From: an uncultured Lachnospiraceae bacterium
GTDB lineage: Bacteria > Bacillota > Clostridia > Lachnospirales > Lachnospiraceae
Length of the DNA: 64,000 nt
Assembly: GCA_947367855.1 (NCBI GenBank)
Contig: CANBFE010000009.1
Location: 1 to 64,000, forward strand
Reading direction: 5' to 3'
Part shown: positions 49,191 to 56,378 of the stretch, piece by piece
How the letters are laid out: each line of letters begins with the position of its first letter
Numbering within the stretch: the first letter of the stretch is position 1
Notes under the pieces: generated by a model
Seen by the model: only the letters and a program-made list of their open reading frames with translations
Database searches by the model: none
What the model was told of the DNA's origin: nothing
Position numbers and translations under genes: made by a program

Positions 49191-49418
49191 TCAATTTTGC
49201 GCTGTGCAACTTTCTCTATAAAAAAAATAAACAGCAAATTCCTCTGGCTTAATATGCAATAAATCTGAAAGTTGTTCAGCTTCATTTAAATCCATAGGAC
49301 GAATATTGTTTATTTTCTGATTAACAGTTGGCTGTGCAAGTCCTAACGAATTAGCAACATCTTTCTGGGTTATCTGCAATTCTGCCATTCTACCCTTGAT
49401 TTTATTTGTGTTAATCAA
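49191..49418 (-). CDS. Cro-like XRE repressor
   Basis: 75 residues from TTG 49418 (site AAAGGAGGAATCAAC). IKGRMAELQITQKDVANSLGLAQPTVNQKINNIRPM is the HTH. First gene of the leftward early operon, divergent from the cI-like gene; probably shuts off the repressor promoter. Confidence 0.82.
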   Translation of the reverse strand: MINTNKIKGRMAELQITQKDVANSLGLAQPTVNQKINNIRPMDLNEAEQLSDLLHIKPEEFAVYFFYRESCTAQN

Positions 49419-49444
49419 GTTGATTCCTCCTTTCGTCTGAATCA

Positions 49445-49473
49445 ATAGTAGCACTACGCAACAAATATGTCAA
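49445..49473 (-). promoter_or_regulatory. Leftward early promoter (PL/PR-like)
   Basis: TTGACA at 49468-49473, 17-base spacer, TACTAT at 49445-49450. The spacer holds TTGCG, part of a TGCAA-type operator half-site. Confidence 0.82.
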
Positions 49474-49483
49474 TAGCTCTGTG

Positions 49484-49532
49484 CAACTTTTTTTTAATTA
49501 TTTTGTTTTCACTATTGCATTGTGCAATAAAA
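49484..49532. promoter_or_regulatory. Putative repressor operators (TGCAA half-sites)
   Basis: ATTGCATTGTGCAAT (49514-49528) is a 15-base inverted repeat overlapping the repressor promoter; GTGCAAC occurs at ~49481-49487 and CGCAAC at ~49458-49463. They are the likely cI/Cro binding sites. Confidence 0.55.
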
Positions 49533-49543
49533 TGTAATATAAT
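49515..49543 (+). promoter_or_regulatory. Repressor maintenance promoter
   Basis: TTGCAT at 49515-49520, 17-base spacer, TATAAT at 49538-49543, 26 bases before the cI-like ATG. The -35 lies in the inverted repeat, so autoregulation is expected. Confidence 0.8.
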
Positions 49544-49568
49544 GTCTGTCATAGAGAGGTGATTCAAC

Positions 49569-50009
49569 ATGACAAATACAGAAATAGGAAATAGAATCAA
49601 ATATGCTCGTGATTTAAGAGATGTTACTTTGGATGATATCGCAAAAAAGGTAGGTGTTGCAAAATCTACTATACAGCGCTATGAAACTGGAAAGATTACT
49701 ACTATAAAAATTCCTGTTGTTGAGTCAATCGCCATAGCCTTAAATGTGAATCCTGCATGGATTGTTGGAAAATCTGAAGATATGGAGCTTCCATCACAAA
49801 AGGTTCCCAAAATCATGCAGTATTATGACCAACTCAATGACATAGGAAAGCATGAAGCCACAAAGAGAGTCATGGAGCTGACGGAGGTGCCGCGGTATTT
49901 AAAGGAAGATACCAATTATGTCAACGCCGCCCATGCTGACAACTACATGGACGCACCAGAAGAATTGAGACAATTGGAAGAAGATATGATGGATGATGAA
50001 AACTTTTAA
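49569..50009 (+). CDS. cI-like lysogenic repressor (XRE)
   Basis: 146 residues. HTH at ~10-60 (LDDIAKKVGVAKSTIQRYETGK), then a dimerisation part without the LexA-type Ser/Lys peptidase, and an acidic tail (EELRQLEEDMMDDENF). The lack of a peptidase and the ImmA-like gene downstream suggest induction by proteolysis in trans as in ICEBs1/phi105-type systems. Confidence 0.87.
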   Translation: MTNTEIGNRIKYARDLRDVTLDDIAKKVGVAKSTIQRYETGKITTIKIPVVESIAIALNVNPAWIVGKSEDMELPSQKVPKIMQYYDQLNDIGKHEATKRVMELTEVPRYLKEDTNYVNAAHADNYMDAPEELRQLEEDMMDDENF

Positions 50010-50062
50010 GTCCGTTTTATCGGACAAGTAATCTGCTATTATTGACTAAAGGGGATGATACA

Positions 50063-50521
50063 ATGATTACATATGAACATCTATTGATGGAGGCAGACAG
50101 CAAAGGTCTGCTCACAAAAGAAAAGAATCTTCCGGTAAGCAAAGGAAGAATCAAGGGAAATCGTATTGCAATCAAAAAGGGAATGAGCGAAATAGAAAAG
50201 AAATGTGTTATGGCAGAGGAACTCGGACATTATTATACTGGGACTGGAAATATCCTTGATCAGTCCTCTGTATCCAACAGAAAACAAGAACTTTATGGGC
50301 GTGTATATGCATATAACAAGCTTATTGGCCTTATGGGAATAATACAAGCCCACAAGCACCATTGCCAAAACCTTTATGAAATAGCCGAATATCTTGATGT
50401 GACAGAAGAGTTTTTTGCTGACTCTCTGAAATATTATAAAGCGAAATACGGAAAAAGTGTGAACATTGATAATTATGTAATTTACTTTGAACCATACCTT
50501 GGAGTACTCGAATTGGCATGA
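50063..50521 (+). CDS. ImmA/IrrE-family protein
   Basis: 152 residues from ATG 50063. VMAEELGHYYTGTGNIL is the metalloprotease motif, with Glu in place of the first His of HExxH; RKQELYGRVYAYNKLI and AEYLDVTEEFFADSLKYYKAKYG follow, the usual family layout in Lachnospiraceae. Expected to act on the adjacent repressor. Confidence 0.82.
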   Translation: MITYEHLLMEADSKGLLTKEKNLPVSKGRIKGNRIAIKKGMSEIEKKCVMAEELGHYYTGTGNILDQSSVSNRKQELYGRVYAYNKLIGLMGIIQAHKHHCQNLYEIAEYLDVTEEFFADSLKYYKAKYGKSVNIDNYVIYFEPYLGVLELA

Positions 50522-50602
50522 TTAAACCGCTGCGGCGATTATGTGTCAAGTTCCATCCCAGGGACAAGCTAGAGAAGATGGTGGGGAGGGGATAGCAATA
50601 AA

Positions 50603-51137
50603 ATGAGTTTAGTTTTAGGATATTGCAATGGAACATCCGGAATTATCGCAAGTGATGGCAGAGCCGGAGGAACTGTCTGTCCATCAGAAGAATATGATAA
50701 GACACGGAAAATAAATAATAACATCATTCTCGGTTTTGTCGGATATAAGGAATCTAGTGAGCATTTTCTTAATTGCGTACATATGGAATTGGGAGAAAGA
50801 ATAAAAGATTGCTATATTGATGAGTTTTTGGAAGTCGTAAAATATGGAATGAATTTAGACGTTACAAAAGAGCATTTGCATGCATCTTTCCTTATTATAG
50901 GAAAATCAGATACGGGAAATATGAAATTCGTCCTGGCGGGACAAGGCACAAATTATTCTCTTAAATATTTAGACGCAAACATTGGATATATGCGAATATC
51001 ATTCAAAACTTTTTGATGGAAACGTGAAGGGTACTTTAAAAAACATAATCACAGATTCTTCAAAAATTGATAATTCCATCAACGAAAATGTTTATTTTCA
51101 GGAGATACCACACTCTCCGATTTTTCGCATAATATAA
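50603..51137 (+). pseudogene. Ntn-hydrolase-fold-like protein, frameshifted
   Basis: Residues 1-~130 start MSLVLGYCNGTSGIIASDGRAGG, like proteasome/Ntn hydrolase-fold proteins (IASDxR). The annotated-looking frame stops at 51016. A +1 shift at ~50993 continues with EYHSKLFDGNVKGTLKNIIT ... to TAA 51137, strongly coding in character. So one extra base broke the gene, or the sequence has an error. Third gene of the immunity operon. Confidence 0.65.
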
Positions 51138-51282
51138 TAACTTTTTCGTCATTTATATCTCTTGGAGGATTATTTGAATAATTGCCCCCATCCATTGGTG
51201 TACATTTTTCGATAGGAGGATAATTATTCCAGACTTTACTTAAAGCGTCTTTCATCTGAGACAGAGGTGTAAGTGATTTCAT
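51079..51282 (-). CDS. Small hypothetical protein (67 aa)
   Basis: MKSLTPLSQMKDALSKVWNN ... ILCEKSESVVSPENKHFR with AAGGAGAAAAGCT site and promoter copy 7. Its 3' end overlaps the shifted reading frame of the facing gene by 59 bases. Confidence 0.62.
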   Translation of the reverse strand: MKSLTPLSQMKDALSKVWNNYPPIEKCTPMDGGNYSNNPPRDINDEKVIILCEKSESVVSPENKHFR

Positions 51283-51311
51283 AGCTTTTCTCCTTTTCTG
51301 ATCTTATGAAA

Positions 51312-51345
51312 ATTATACACCAGAAAAAGGAAAAAGTTGTACCAA
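51312..51345 (-). promoter_or_regulatory. GGTACAA-class phage promoter (copy 7)
   Basis: TTGGTA at 51340-51345, 22-base gap, perfect TATAAT at 51312-51317 preceded by TG. Drives the 67-aa gene. Confidence 0.75.
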
Positions 51346-51381
51346 AGTAAAACCGCCCGGTGCTACCAACACCGAACGGCT
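51346..51381 (-). terminator. Terminator abutting promoter copy 7
   Basis: 10-bp stem CCGTTCGGTG/CACCGGGCGG with TTTTACTTT running into TTGGTACAA; blocks leftward readthrough from the integrase region. Confidence 0.75.
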
Positions 51382-51514
51382 TAAGATATATCCCGAAGGG
51401 ATACAATCAGGTCTCACAAACCTACAATGATTGTATCATCTCCGGGAGCATCCAGTCAACCAGAAAATCGGTCTGGGTGTTATTTTTATACACTTTTTTA
51501 AGGAGGATGATACC

Positions 51515-52525
51515 ATGAAGATTGAAAAGCTGCCGTCCGGCTCATACCGGATACGCAAAACTTATAAGGGCCAGACATACACTGTCATATTTGACAGCAA
51601 GCCTACTCAGAAGGAAGCCATGTTGGCCATGGCGGACGAGCTGAAGAAAGTCCAGACGAAACACGAAAGCATGACCTTCCGGGCTGCTGCCGAAAAATAC
51701 ATGGAGTCCAAAAAGAACGTCCTATCGCCCAGCACAATCCGTGGATATGCGACAATCATGAAGCAGATACCAGAAAGCATCCTATCAAAGAACCTCTATG
51801 ACATCACGGCCCTGGACGTGCAGAAAGAAATCAACCGAATGGCGGAGAGGTGCAGCCCGAAGAGCGTGCGCAACCATCATGGCTTCTTGTCGGCGGTCCT
51901 TGGCGCTTTCTATCCTGACCTTAAGCTCACCACCACCCTTCCGCAGAAGGTCAAGAGCGAGCCATACATACCATCTGATGATGATGTACGGCGAATACTG
52001 GAACATGCTAAGGGGACAGAGTACGAAATCCCCATCATCCTTGCGTGCCACGGCCTGAGGAGGTCAGAGATATGCGCCCTATCACCGGAGGACATCGATG
52101 GGGATGTGGCATACATCACAAAAGCCATGGTACAGGACGAAAATTTCGACTGGGTCATCAAGACCACCAAAACAACAGCCAGCACCCGGGAAGTCGTCAT
52201 ACCGGAGGAGACAGCCGCCCAGATCCGGCAACGGGGATATGTATACAATGGATATCCCGGGGAAATCACGAAATTCCTTTATTCTGCTGAGAAGAAGCTG
52301 GGCATCCCGCATTTCTCCATCCACAAGCTGCGCCACTACTTTGCGTCCAAGCTCAGCTCCATCAACGTGCCAGAAGCTGATATCATGCGCATGGGCGGGT
52401 GGGAGACCGATCATGTGATGAAGTCTGTGTACCGCCATTCTATGAACGCGAAGAACAAGGATGCGCAGAGAAAGATATCCGGGAAGCTGACCGATGCAAT
52501 CATGGAAAAGGAAATCTTGTCATGA
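51515..52525 (+). CDS. int: Phage tyrosine integrase
   Basis: 336 residues from ATG 51515 (site AAGGAGGATGATACC). An Arm/SAM-like N-terminus (MKIEKLPSGSYRIRKTYKG), then catalytic ACHGLRRSEICAL (Arg), HKLRHYFASKL (His-x-x-Arg) and a final ...VMKSVYRHS with the Tyr nucleophile region. It ends 58 bases before the tRNA fragment, the usual int-att layout. Confidence 0.93.
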   Translation: MKIEKLPSGSYRIRKTYKGQTYTVIFDSKPTQKEAMLAMADELKKVQTKHESMTFRAAAEKYMESKKNVLSPSTIRGYATIMKQIPESILSKNLYDITALDVQKEINRMAERCSPKSVRNHHGFLSAVLGAFYPDLKLTTTLPQKVKSEPYIPSDDDVRRILEHAKGTEYEIPIILACHGLRRSEICALSPEDIDGDVAYITKAMVQDENFDWVIKTTKTTASTREVVIPEETAAQIRQRGYVYNGYPGEITKFLYSAEKKLGIPHFSIHKLRHYFASKLSSINVPEADIMRMGGWETDHVMKSVYRHSMNAKNKDAQRKISGKLTDAIMEKEILS

Positions 52526-52583
52526 ATCTTGTCACGGAAAACCTGGAACGCAGCACCCATCATGGTTTAAGCCATGAAATCAT

Positions 52584-52607
52584 TCGGGTTCGAATCCCGT
52601 ATGCTCC
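52584..52607 (+). other. Probable attachment site: tRNA 3'-end fragment
   Basis: A T-arm and acceptor 3' half (CGGGTTCGAATCCCG then TATGCTCCA) without the rest of a tRNA (no GGAGCAT 5' arm nearby). Tyrosine-integrase phages restore the tRNA at the other end, so the intact gene should lie at the far left end, beyond the window. Confidence 0.7.
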
Positions 52608-52617
52608 ATTCTTGACA

Positions 52618-52668
52618 AAAACCGCAAACCAAGATTTTTCAGGAAAATTAAAGGTTTGCGGTTTTTTA
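52618..52668 (+). terminator. Rho-independent terminator after the att site
   Basis: AAACCGCAAACC / GGTTTGCGGTTT stem of 12 bp followed by TTTTACG; symmetric enough to act both ways. Confidence 0.85.
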
Positions 52669-52737
52669 CGTTTTATTTTATCAGACAATATTATAGCGAA
52701 TAATTAGCATTTATACCATTTCTTGGCATGAATCATA

Positions 52738-52967
52738 TTATAACAAATCGGCCTGAATAGAGTTGTACCCAACACTGATACACGGCATCCCGTCCAGGCT
52801 CCGGTTACTTACCCTGCCGATCTGGCGCCGCAGGGTGGAGTCCGCAGTCCCCTCAACCCGCTTCGTGGCCAAAAACTTTTTGAGGATTTCCCCCGCGCTG
52901 TCATCCCGGACGGCCACCCCTGCAGGGCTTCCGTCACTTTCTGTATTATATCTGTCCTGATATCCAT
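52738..52967 (-). pseudogene. Relic of a second tyrosine recombinase (N-terminal part)
   Basis: ATG 52967 gives MDIRTDIIQKVTEAL; after a frame change near 52920 the sequence continues VAVRDDSAGEILKKFLATKR, VEGTADSTLRR, the SAM-like N-terminal domain of Lachnospiraceae integrases, then ends at TAA 52740. No catalytic domain remains. It points to an earlier element integrated at the same locus. Confidence 0.6.
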
Positions 52968-53008
52968 AGCAGTCACCTTCAGCCTTAGGATATCATGTGT
53001 AAAAAATC

Positions 53009-53037
53009 TTGCAAAGTCCAACCCAATATGTTATATT
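53009..53037 (+). promoter_or_regulatory. Promoter of the antisense antitoxin RNA
   Basis: TTGCAA (53009-53014), 17-base spacer, TATATT (53032-53037), rightward toward the toxin 3' end. Confidence 0.65.
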
Positions 53038-53043
53038 AAAGAC

Positions 53044-53140
53044 ATCAAAAGGAGCAACCGCCCACAAAGTGGTTGGCCTCCGGTTAGTTTAAAAGCCTAC
53101 CTGCACGGCCAAGTGACAAGGTAGGCTTGTTTATTTTCGC
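53044..53140 (+). ncRNA. Type I antitoxin RNA (RatA-like position)
   Basis: From the 53009 promoter, ~95 nt with a CAACC...GGTTG hairpin and a strong terminator stem (AAGCCTACCT / AGGTAGGCTT at ~53092-53128) and T-rich tail. It converges on the toxin gene and the shared hairpin region gives antisense pairing to the toxin mRNA 3' end, as in TxpA/RatA and Fst/RNAII. Ends estimated. Confidence 0.6.
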
Positions 53141-53223
53141 TTGTTATTCCTATCTATGTAGGCAAGCAGTGTAATTAAAAATGTCGCAAACAAGATTAAA
53201 TCCTGAAACGAAAACATCTCCAT
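53131..53223 (-). CDS. Type I holin-like toxin (30 aa)
   Basis: MEMFSFQDLILFATFLITLL then AYIDRNNKRK: short start, one membrane span, basic tail. This is the TxpA/BsrG/Fst 'putative holin-like toxin' pattern. Site GGGAGGTGGTGTGG before ATG 53223; own promoter upstream. Acts on the cell membrane when not repressed by the antisense RNA. Confidence 0.85.
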   Translation of the reverse strand: MEMFSFQDLILFATFLITLLAYIDRNNKRK

Positions 53224-53293
53224 CCACACCACCTCCCTTCTTTTGCAAGTTAGGGAGGCTACCACCCTGTAACACGATTACTCCTCTGGCTCA

Positions 53294-53322
53294 AATATAC
53301 CATATCCCATAGTAGATTACAA
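53294..53322 (-). promoter_or_regulatory. Promoter of the toxin gene
   Basis: TTGTAA (53317-53322), 17-base spacer, TATATT (53294-53299) with TGG before the -10; leaves a ~65-nt leader. Confidence 0.65.
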
Positions 53323-53347
53323 TCCCCTTTCTGCTGCCGCTCCTGAA

Positions 53348-54058
53348 CTAAACACTTCGAAAATATGCAATAAATCTCTGGTTTACCTGCTGCCAGAGAC
53401 GTCTGCTCACAGGAATACTGCTTCCGTCGTCAAAAAAGATGTCCTCCCTGGCGATATGGTGTATATTGCCAAGGCGGCACAGGAAGGAGCGGTGGCATTT
53501 CACAAATTCCCCCTCCGGCAACAGCTTCTCCATTTCCGAAAAGCCCTCCTTCACCTCCAGGGCCCCCTGCTCCCCCGCTCTGCCGATACAGCATTTCCGG
53601 CCTCTGGCTTCCACATAGTTAATGCTTTCCTGACTGATCTTCAGGACAGCCTCCCCTGTGTGGAGTGTCACAAAAGCTTCCCTTTTTCTGCGCTGCAGGG
53701 CCTTCTCCAGGCACTTTTCCACCTTCTCCCGGCTTAGTGGTTTAATGAGATAGTGCAGGGCTTCCACCTCGTAACCCTCCTCCAGGTAATCGCTGATCCC
53801 TGTGGTAAATACGATCACAATATCCCTGCTTCGGGACCTGACTTTCCTGGCCAGTTCCATGCCATTCATCCCCGGCATCTGAATATCGATAAACAGGAGA
53901 TCAAAATCTCCTGTTTCCTCGTACCGGAACCAGAAGGCCTCCCCGGAAACAAACTCTTCCACTGTGACCTGTCTCCCCTGTTCCACGCACCATTTTTCCA
54001 GGTAGCGGACCAACAGATCCCTGTGTGCCTTTTCGTCTTCTATCACCGCAATCTTCAT
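53348..54058 (-). CDS. LytTR-family response regulator
   Basis: 236 residues from ATG 54058. Receiver domain ~1-120 (VIEDEKAHRD, phospho-Asp in LLFIDIQMPGMNGMELA, FTTGISDYLEEGYEVEALHYLIKP). LytTR DNA-binding domain ~135-236 (YVEARGRKCCIG, KCHRSFLCRLGNI). The ATG overlaps the TGA of the upstream membrane gene. No histidine kinase is beside it. Confidence 0.92.
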   Translation of the reverse strand: MKIAVIEDEKAHRDLLVRYLEKWCVEQGRQVTVEEFVSGEAFWFRYEETGDFDLLFIDIQMPGMNGMELARKVRSRSRDIVIVFTTGISDYLEEGYEVEALHYLIKPLSREKVEKCLEKALQRRKREAFVTLHTGEAVLKISQESINYVEARGRKCCIGRAGEQGALEVKEGFSEMEKLLPEGEFVKCHRSFLCRLGNIHHIAREDIFFDDGSSIPVSRRLWQQVNQRFIAYFRSV

Positions 54059-56181
54059 TCCACTCTCTCCGCATACCATATCTGGTTTTCCTTTTCCTCG
54101 GATAACAGTTCCAAATAGACGGACCCTGTCTCTTCCCCGTAGGACAACGCAAAATATTTATCATATAAGATATAAAAGCCTCCGTTCCCGGCTTTTCTGA
54201 TTGTCCAGCGTTCCTCTTCCTTTCTCTCGGAAGGTCCGGCTGCAGCGGCCCAACCCTCAGGAACTGTGATGTCTGAGCCGGAAAGGTAGTATTGGTTCTG
54301 AACAAAATACAGCCATGTGGTCTCCTGGTAATTTACCACCTGAATCTCCTCTCCGCCGCTTCCGTCCTCCTTCCCGTCAAGCACGGGACTGCCGCCCTCG
54401 CCTTCCCCGCAACCCAGGACCAAACCGCTCCTGGTAAAGATGTGATATACACCGTCCGCCAGTTCCGGGGCTGTATCCTGTTCCTCAAGGTACTGATAAT
54501 AGGCATCCGTGTCCTGTGTCAGATAATCAAGGCATCCGCCCTCCCATAGCCAAACGACTCCCGCCAGTGCCGCCGCTGCCACAGCCGCCATTCCTTTTGT
54601 AAAAACAACTGTTTGCCGCAGAACCTCACCTCTGCCCGCCGCTGCCAGACAGTCCGTCAGCCTGCCATACCCTGCAGCCGCATAGGGAAACAGCAGCACA
54701 AAGTAGGCCAGTGTATACTGTCCCTTTGCCTCCCAGACCAGATGGCACAGGGTTCCTCCCACAAAAATCATTGCAAAAGGCAGGGCTTTCTCGTAATGCG
54801 GTTCTTTTCTGCACACAACATACCATATCAGTGCACCTGCCAATATGAAAAACTGAAAAAGATTTAGAAAAGCCGTACTTATATGCGTCCCCCTGGCGCT
54901 TATAAAATGCCAAACCCAGTTGCTTCTCACGCCCTCCCCCGGCGCCACCTGCGCGTTCCAGAATGCCTGGAAGGTTGGATTGTTCCACTGGGAAACCATT
55001 TTCCTGGTAAAGAACTCCACTGCCTCATCCTTATGTCCGGCAAAATACTCCAGGGACTCCTGAATCTCCGCTTTTACCATCTCGTCATGAATCTCTGTGT
55101 CATACCCGCTCTCGTCATAGGTATACCACACAAAGTCATTATACCATCCCGGGGCCCGGATTCCCTCCTGCAAACCCATGGCAATCCATGACCACTTGCT
55201 GGCTTCCTGTCCGAACGACTCCCCCGACACCTCCTGAAAAATTCCGTTCACAACCCTGCCCTGTGCCGTACACAGCGCCACTGCCAAAAGGGGAAGCAGC
55301 AGGAATTTTACCTCCTTTTTCCGCAGTGTCTCCACAAGGGCAAGAACCGCCATGCCTATCAGAAAGATCATGTAATTGGACTTCAGCAGAAGCGCCAGCA
55401 TGATCAGCAGAGCAGAGAGTACCGCGCTGCGGGCTTTTCTGTCCTCCAGAAAGCGGATTTCATACTTTAATGCAGACAGCGCCAGAGCCATTCCCCACAC
55501 ATTGCCATAGACAAAGGAACAGTACATGATCAGGGGGAAAAACAAAATTCCATATAAAATCACTTTCAGGCGCACTACCCTGCCCATGCCGAAAAGGCCG
55601 CAGATTTCAGACATCTGGTGATAAAAAACACCGATCCCGATTACATTGAGAACCTGGAACGCAATATAATTATAGCTTCCGAATATCAGGGAAAACAGCC
55701 AGACCGCTGCCGTCAGCCCCCGCTGCTGCGCAAAGCGGTAAAGATATCCCCCCTCAGAAAACATAAGATAATTCCTGGTATTCAGATCATATACCGCATT
55801 CTGGATATATTCCTGGTCACCCTGGACCCCGCATCGGGAGGCAAGAACCCAGACCAGAGCCATCCCCATCAGAATGCCCAGAAGAATTCTTTTCCATTTT
55901 CGAAAAAGAATTTCCTCCTTTTCCATCCTGTCCAACCAGATCTGCACTGCTTTTATCCGCCTCAGGACAGTCATGCACAGGACCATGACAGGTATAAAAC
56001 AGAGATTCAGCAGCACGCTGTCTTTTACAAAAAAAGTCCTCTCCGTCCAGTCCGTCACCATATAACATGTGCTGAATGCCGCGAAAAACAGCAGGAAAAT
56101 CAGAATGACCGCAAAAAATACCGTCACTGCGCTCCTGTACAAACCAAAGACCGTTTCTCCCACATTTTTCCGCTTTTTCAC
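54055..56181 (-). CDS. Polytopic membrane protein, GT-C glycosyltransferase-like
   Basis: 708 residues from GTG 56181. About 12 membrane spans over ~20-540, with a long extracytoplasmic loop (~300-410, GWYNDFVWYTYDES) and a C-terminal soluble domain (~560-708, FTRSGLVLGCGEGEGG ... YFVQNQYYL) that looks beta-rich. Layout is like GT-C/PMT-type sugar transferases; catalytic residues cannot be assigned. Co-transcribed with the LytTR regulator. The 56223 promoter fixes the GTG rather than the earlier ATG. Confidence 0.72.
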   Translation of the reverse strand: MKKRKNVGETVFGLYRSAVTVFFAVILIFLLFFAAFSTCYMVTDWTERTFFVKDSVLLNLCFIPVMVLCMTVLRRIKAVQIWLDRMEKEEILFRKWKRILLGILMGMALVWVLASRCGVQGDQEYIQNAVYDLNTRNYLMFSEGGYLYRFAQQRGLTAAVWLFSLIFGSYNYIAFQVLNVIGIGVFYHQMSEICGLFGMGRVVRLKVILYGILFFPLIMYCSFVYGNVWGMALALSALKYEIRFLEDRKARSAVLSALLIMLALLLKSNYMIFLIGMAVLALVETLRKKEVKFLLLPLLAVALCTAQGRVVNGIFQEVSGESFGQEASKWSWIAMGLQEGIRAPGWYNDFVWYTYDESGYDTEIHDEMVKAEIQESLEYFAGHKDEAVEFFTRKMVSQWNNPTFQAFWNAQVAPGEGVRSNWVWHFISARGTHISTAFLNLFQFFILAGALIWYVVCRKEPHYEKALPFAMIFVGGTLCHLVWEAKGQYTLAYFVLLFPYAAAGYGRLTDCLAAAGRGEVLRQTVVFTKGMAAVAAAALAGVVWLWEGGCLDYLTQDTDAYYQYLEEQDTAPELADGVYHIFTRSGLVLGCGEGEGGSPVLDGKEDGSGGEEIQVVNYQETTWLYFVQNQYYLSGSDITVPEGWAAAAGPSERKEEERWTIRKAGNGGFYILYDKYFALSYGEETGSVYLELLSEEKENQIWYAERVE

Positions 56182-56222
56182 CTGCAAATCCTCCAAGAAT
56201 TCCTTACAATATATTGTTTCAA

Positions 56223-56251
56223 ATTGTAGCACGGCCATACCGGAAAAGCAA
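56223..56251 (-). promoter_or_regulatory. Promoter of the membrane/LytTR operon
   Basis: TTGCTT (56246-56251), 17-base spacer, TACAAT (56223-56228). Confidence 0.65.
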
Positions 56252-56295
56252 GCTTATCGCCCTCTGCAGACCGCCAAAAATCTTTCCTGTGTTTT

Positions 56296-56324
56296 TTGAC
56301 AACTCATTTTTTTCGTAGTATACT
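56296..56324 (+). promoter_or_regulatory. Promoter of ktrB
   Basis: TTGACA (56296-56301), 17-base spacer, TATACT (56319-56324). Confidence 0.8.
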
Positions 56325-56378
56325 AAAAATGTGTTATGAAGCCAATATCATGTTATCAGGAATGGAATATAAACTATT

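Noticed and set aside
52545..52607. A complete tRNA next to the integrase
   Set aside because: Only the T-arm and 3' acceptor half are present; the upstream 5' sequence pairs poorly and no anticodon arm of normal size forms.
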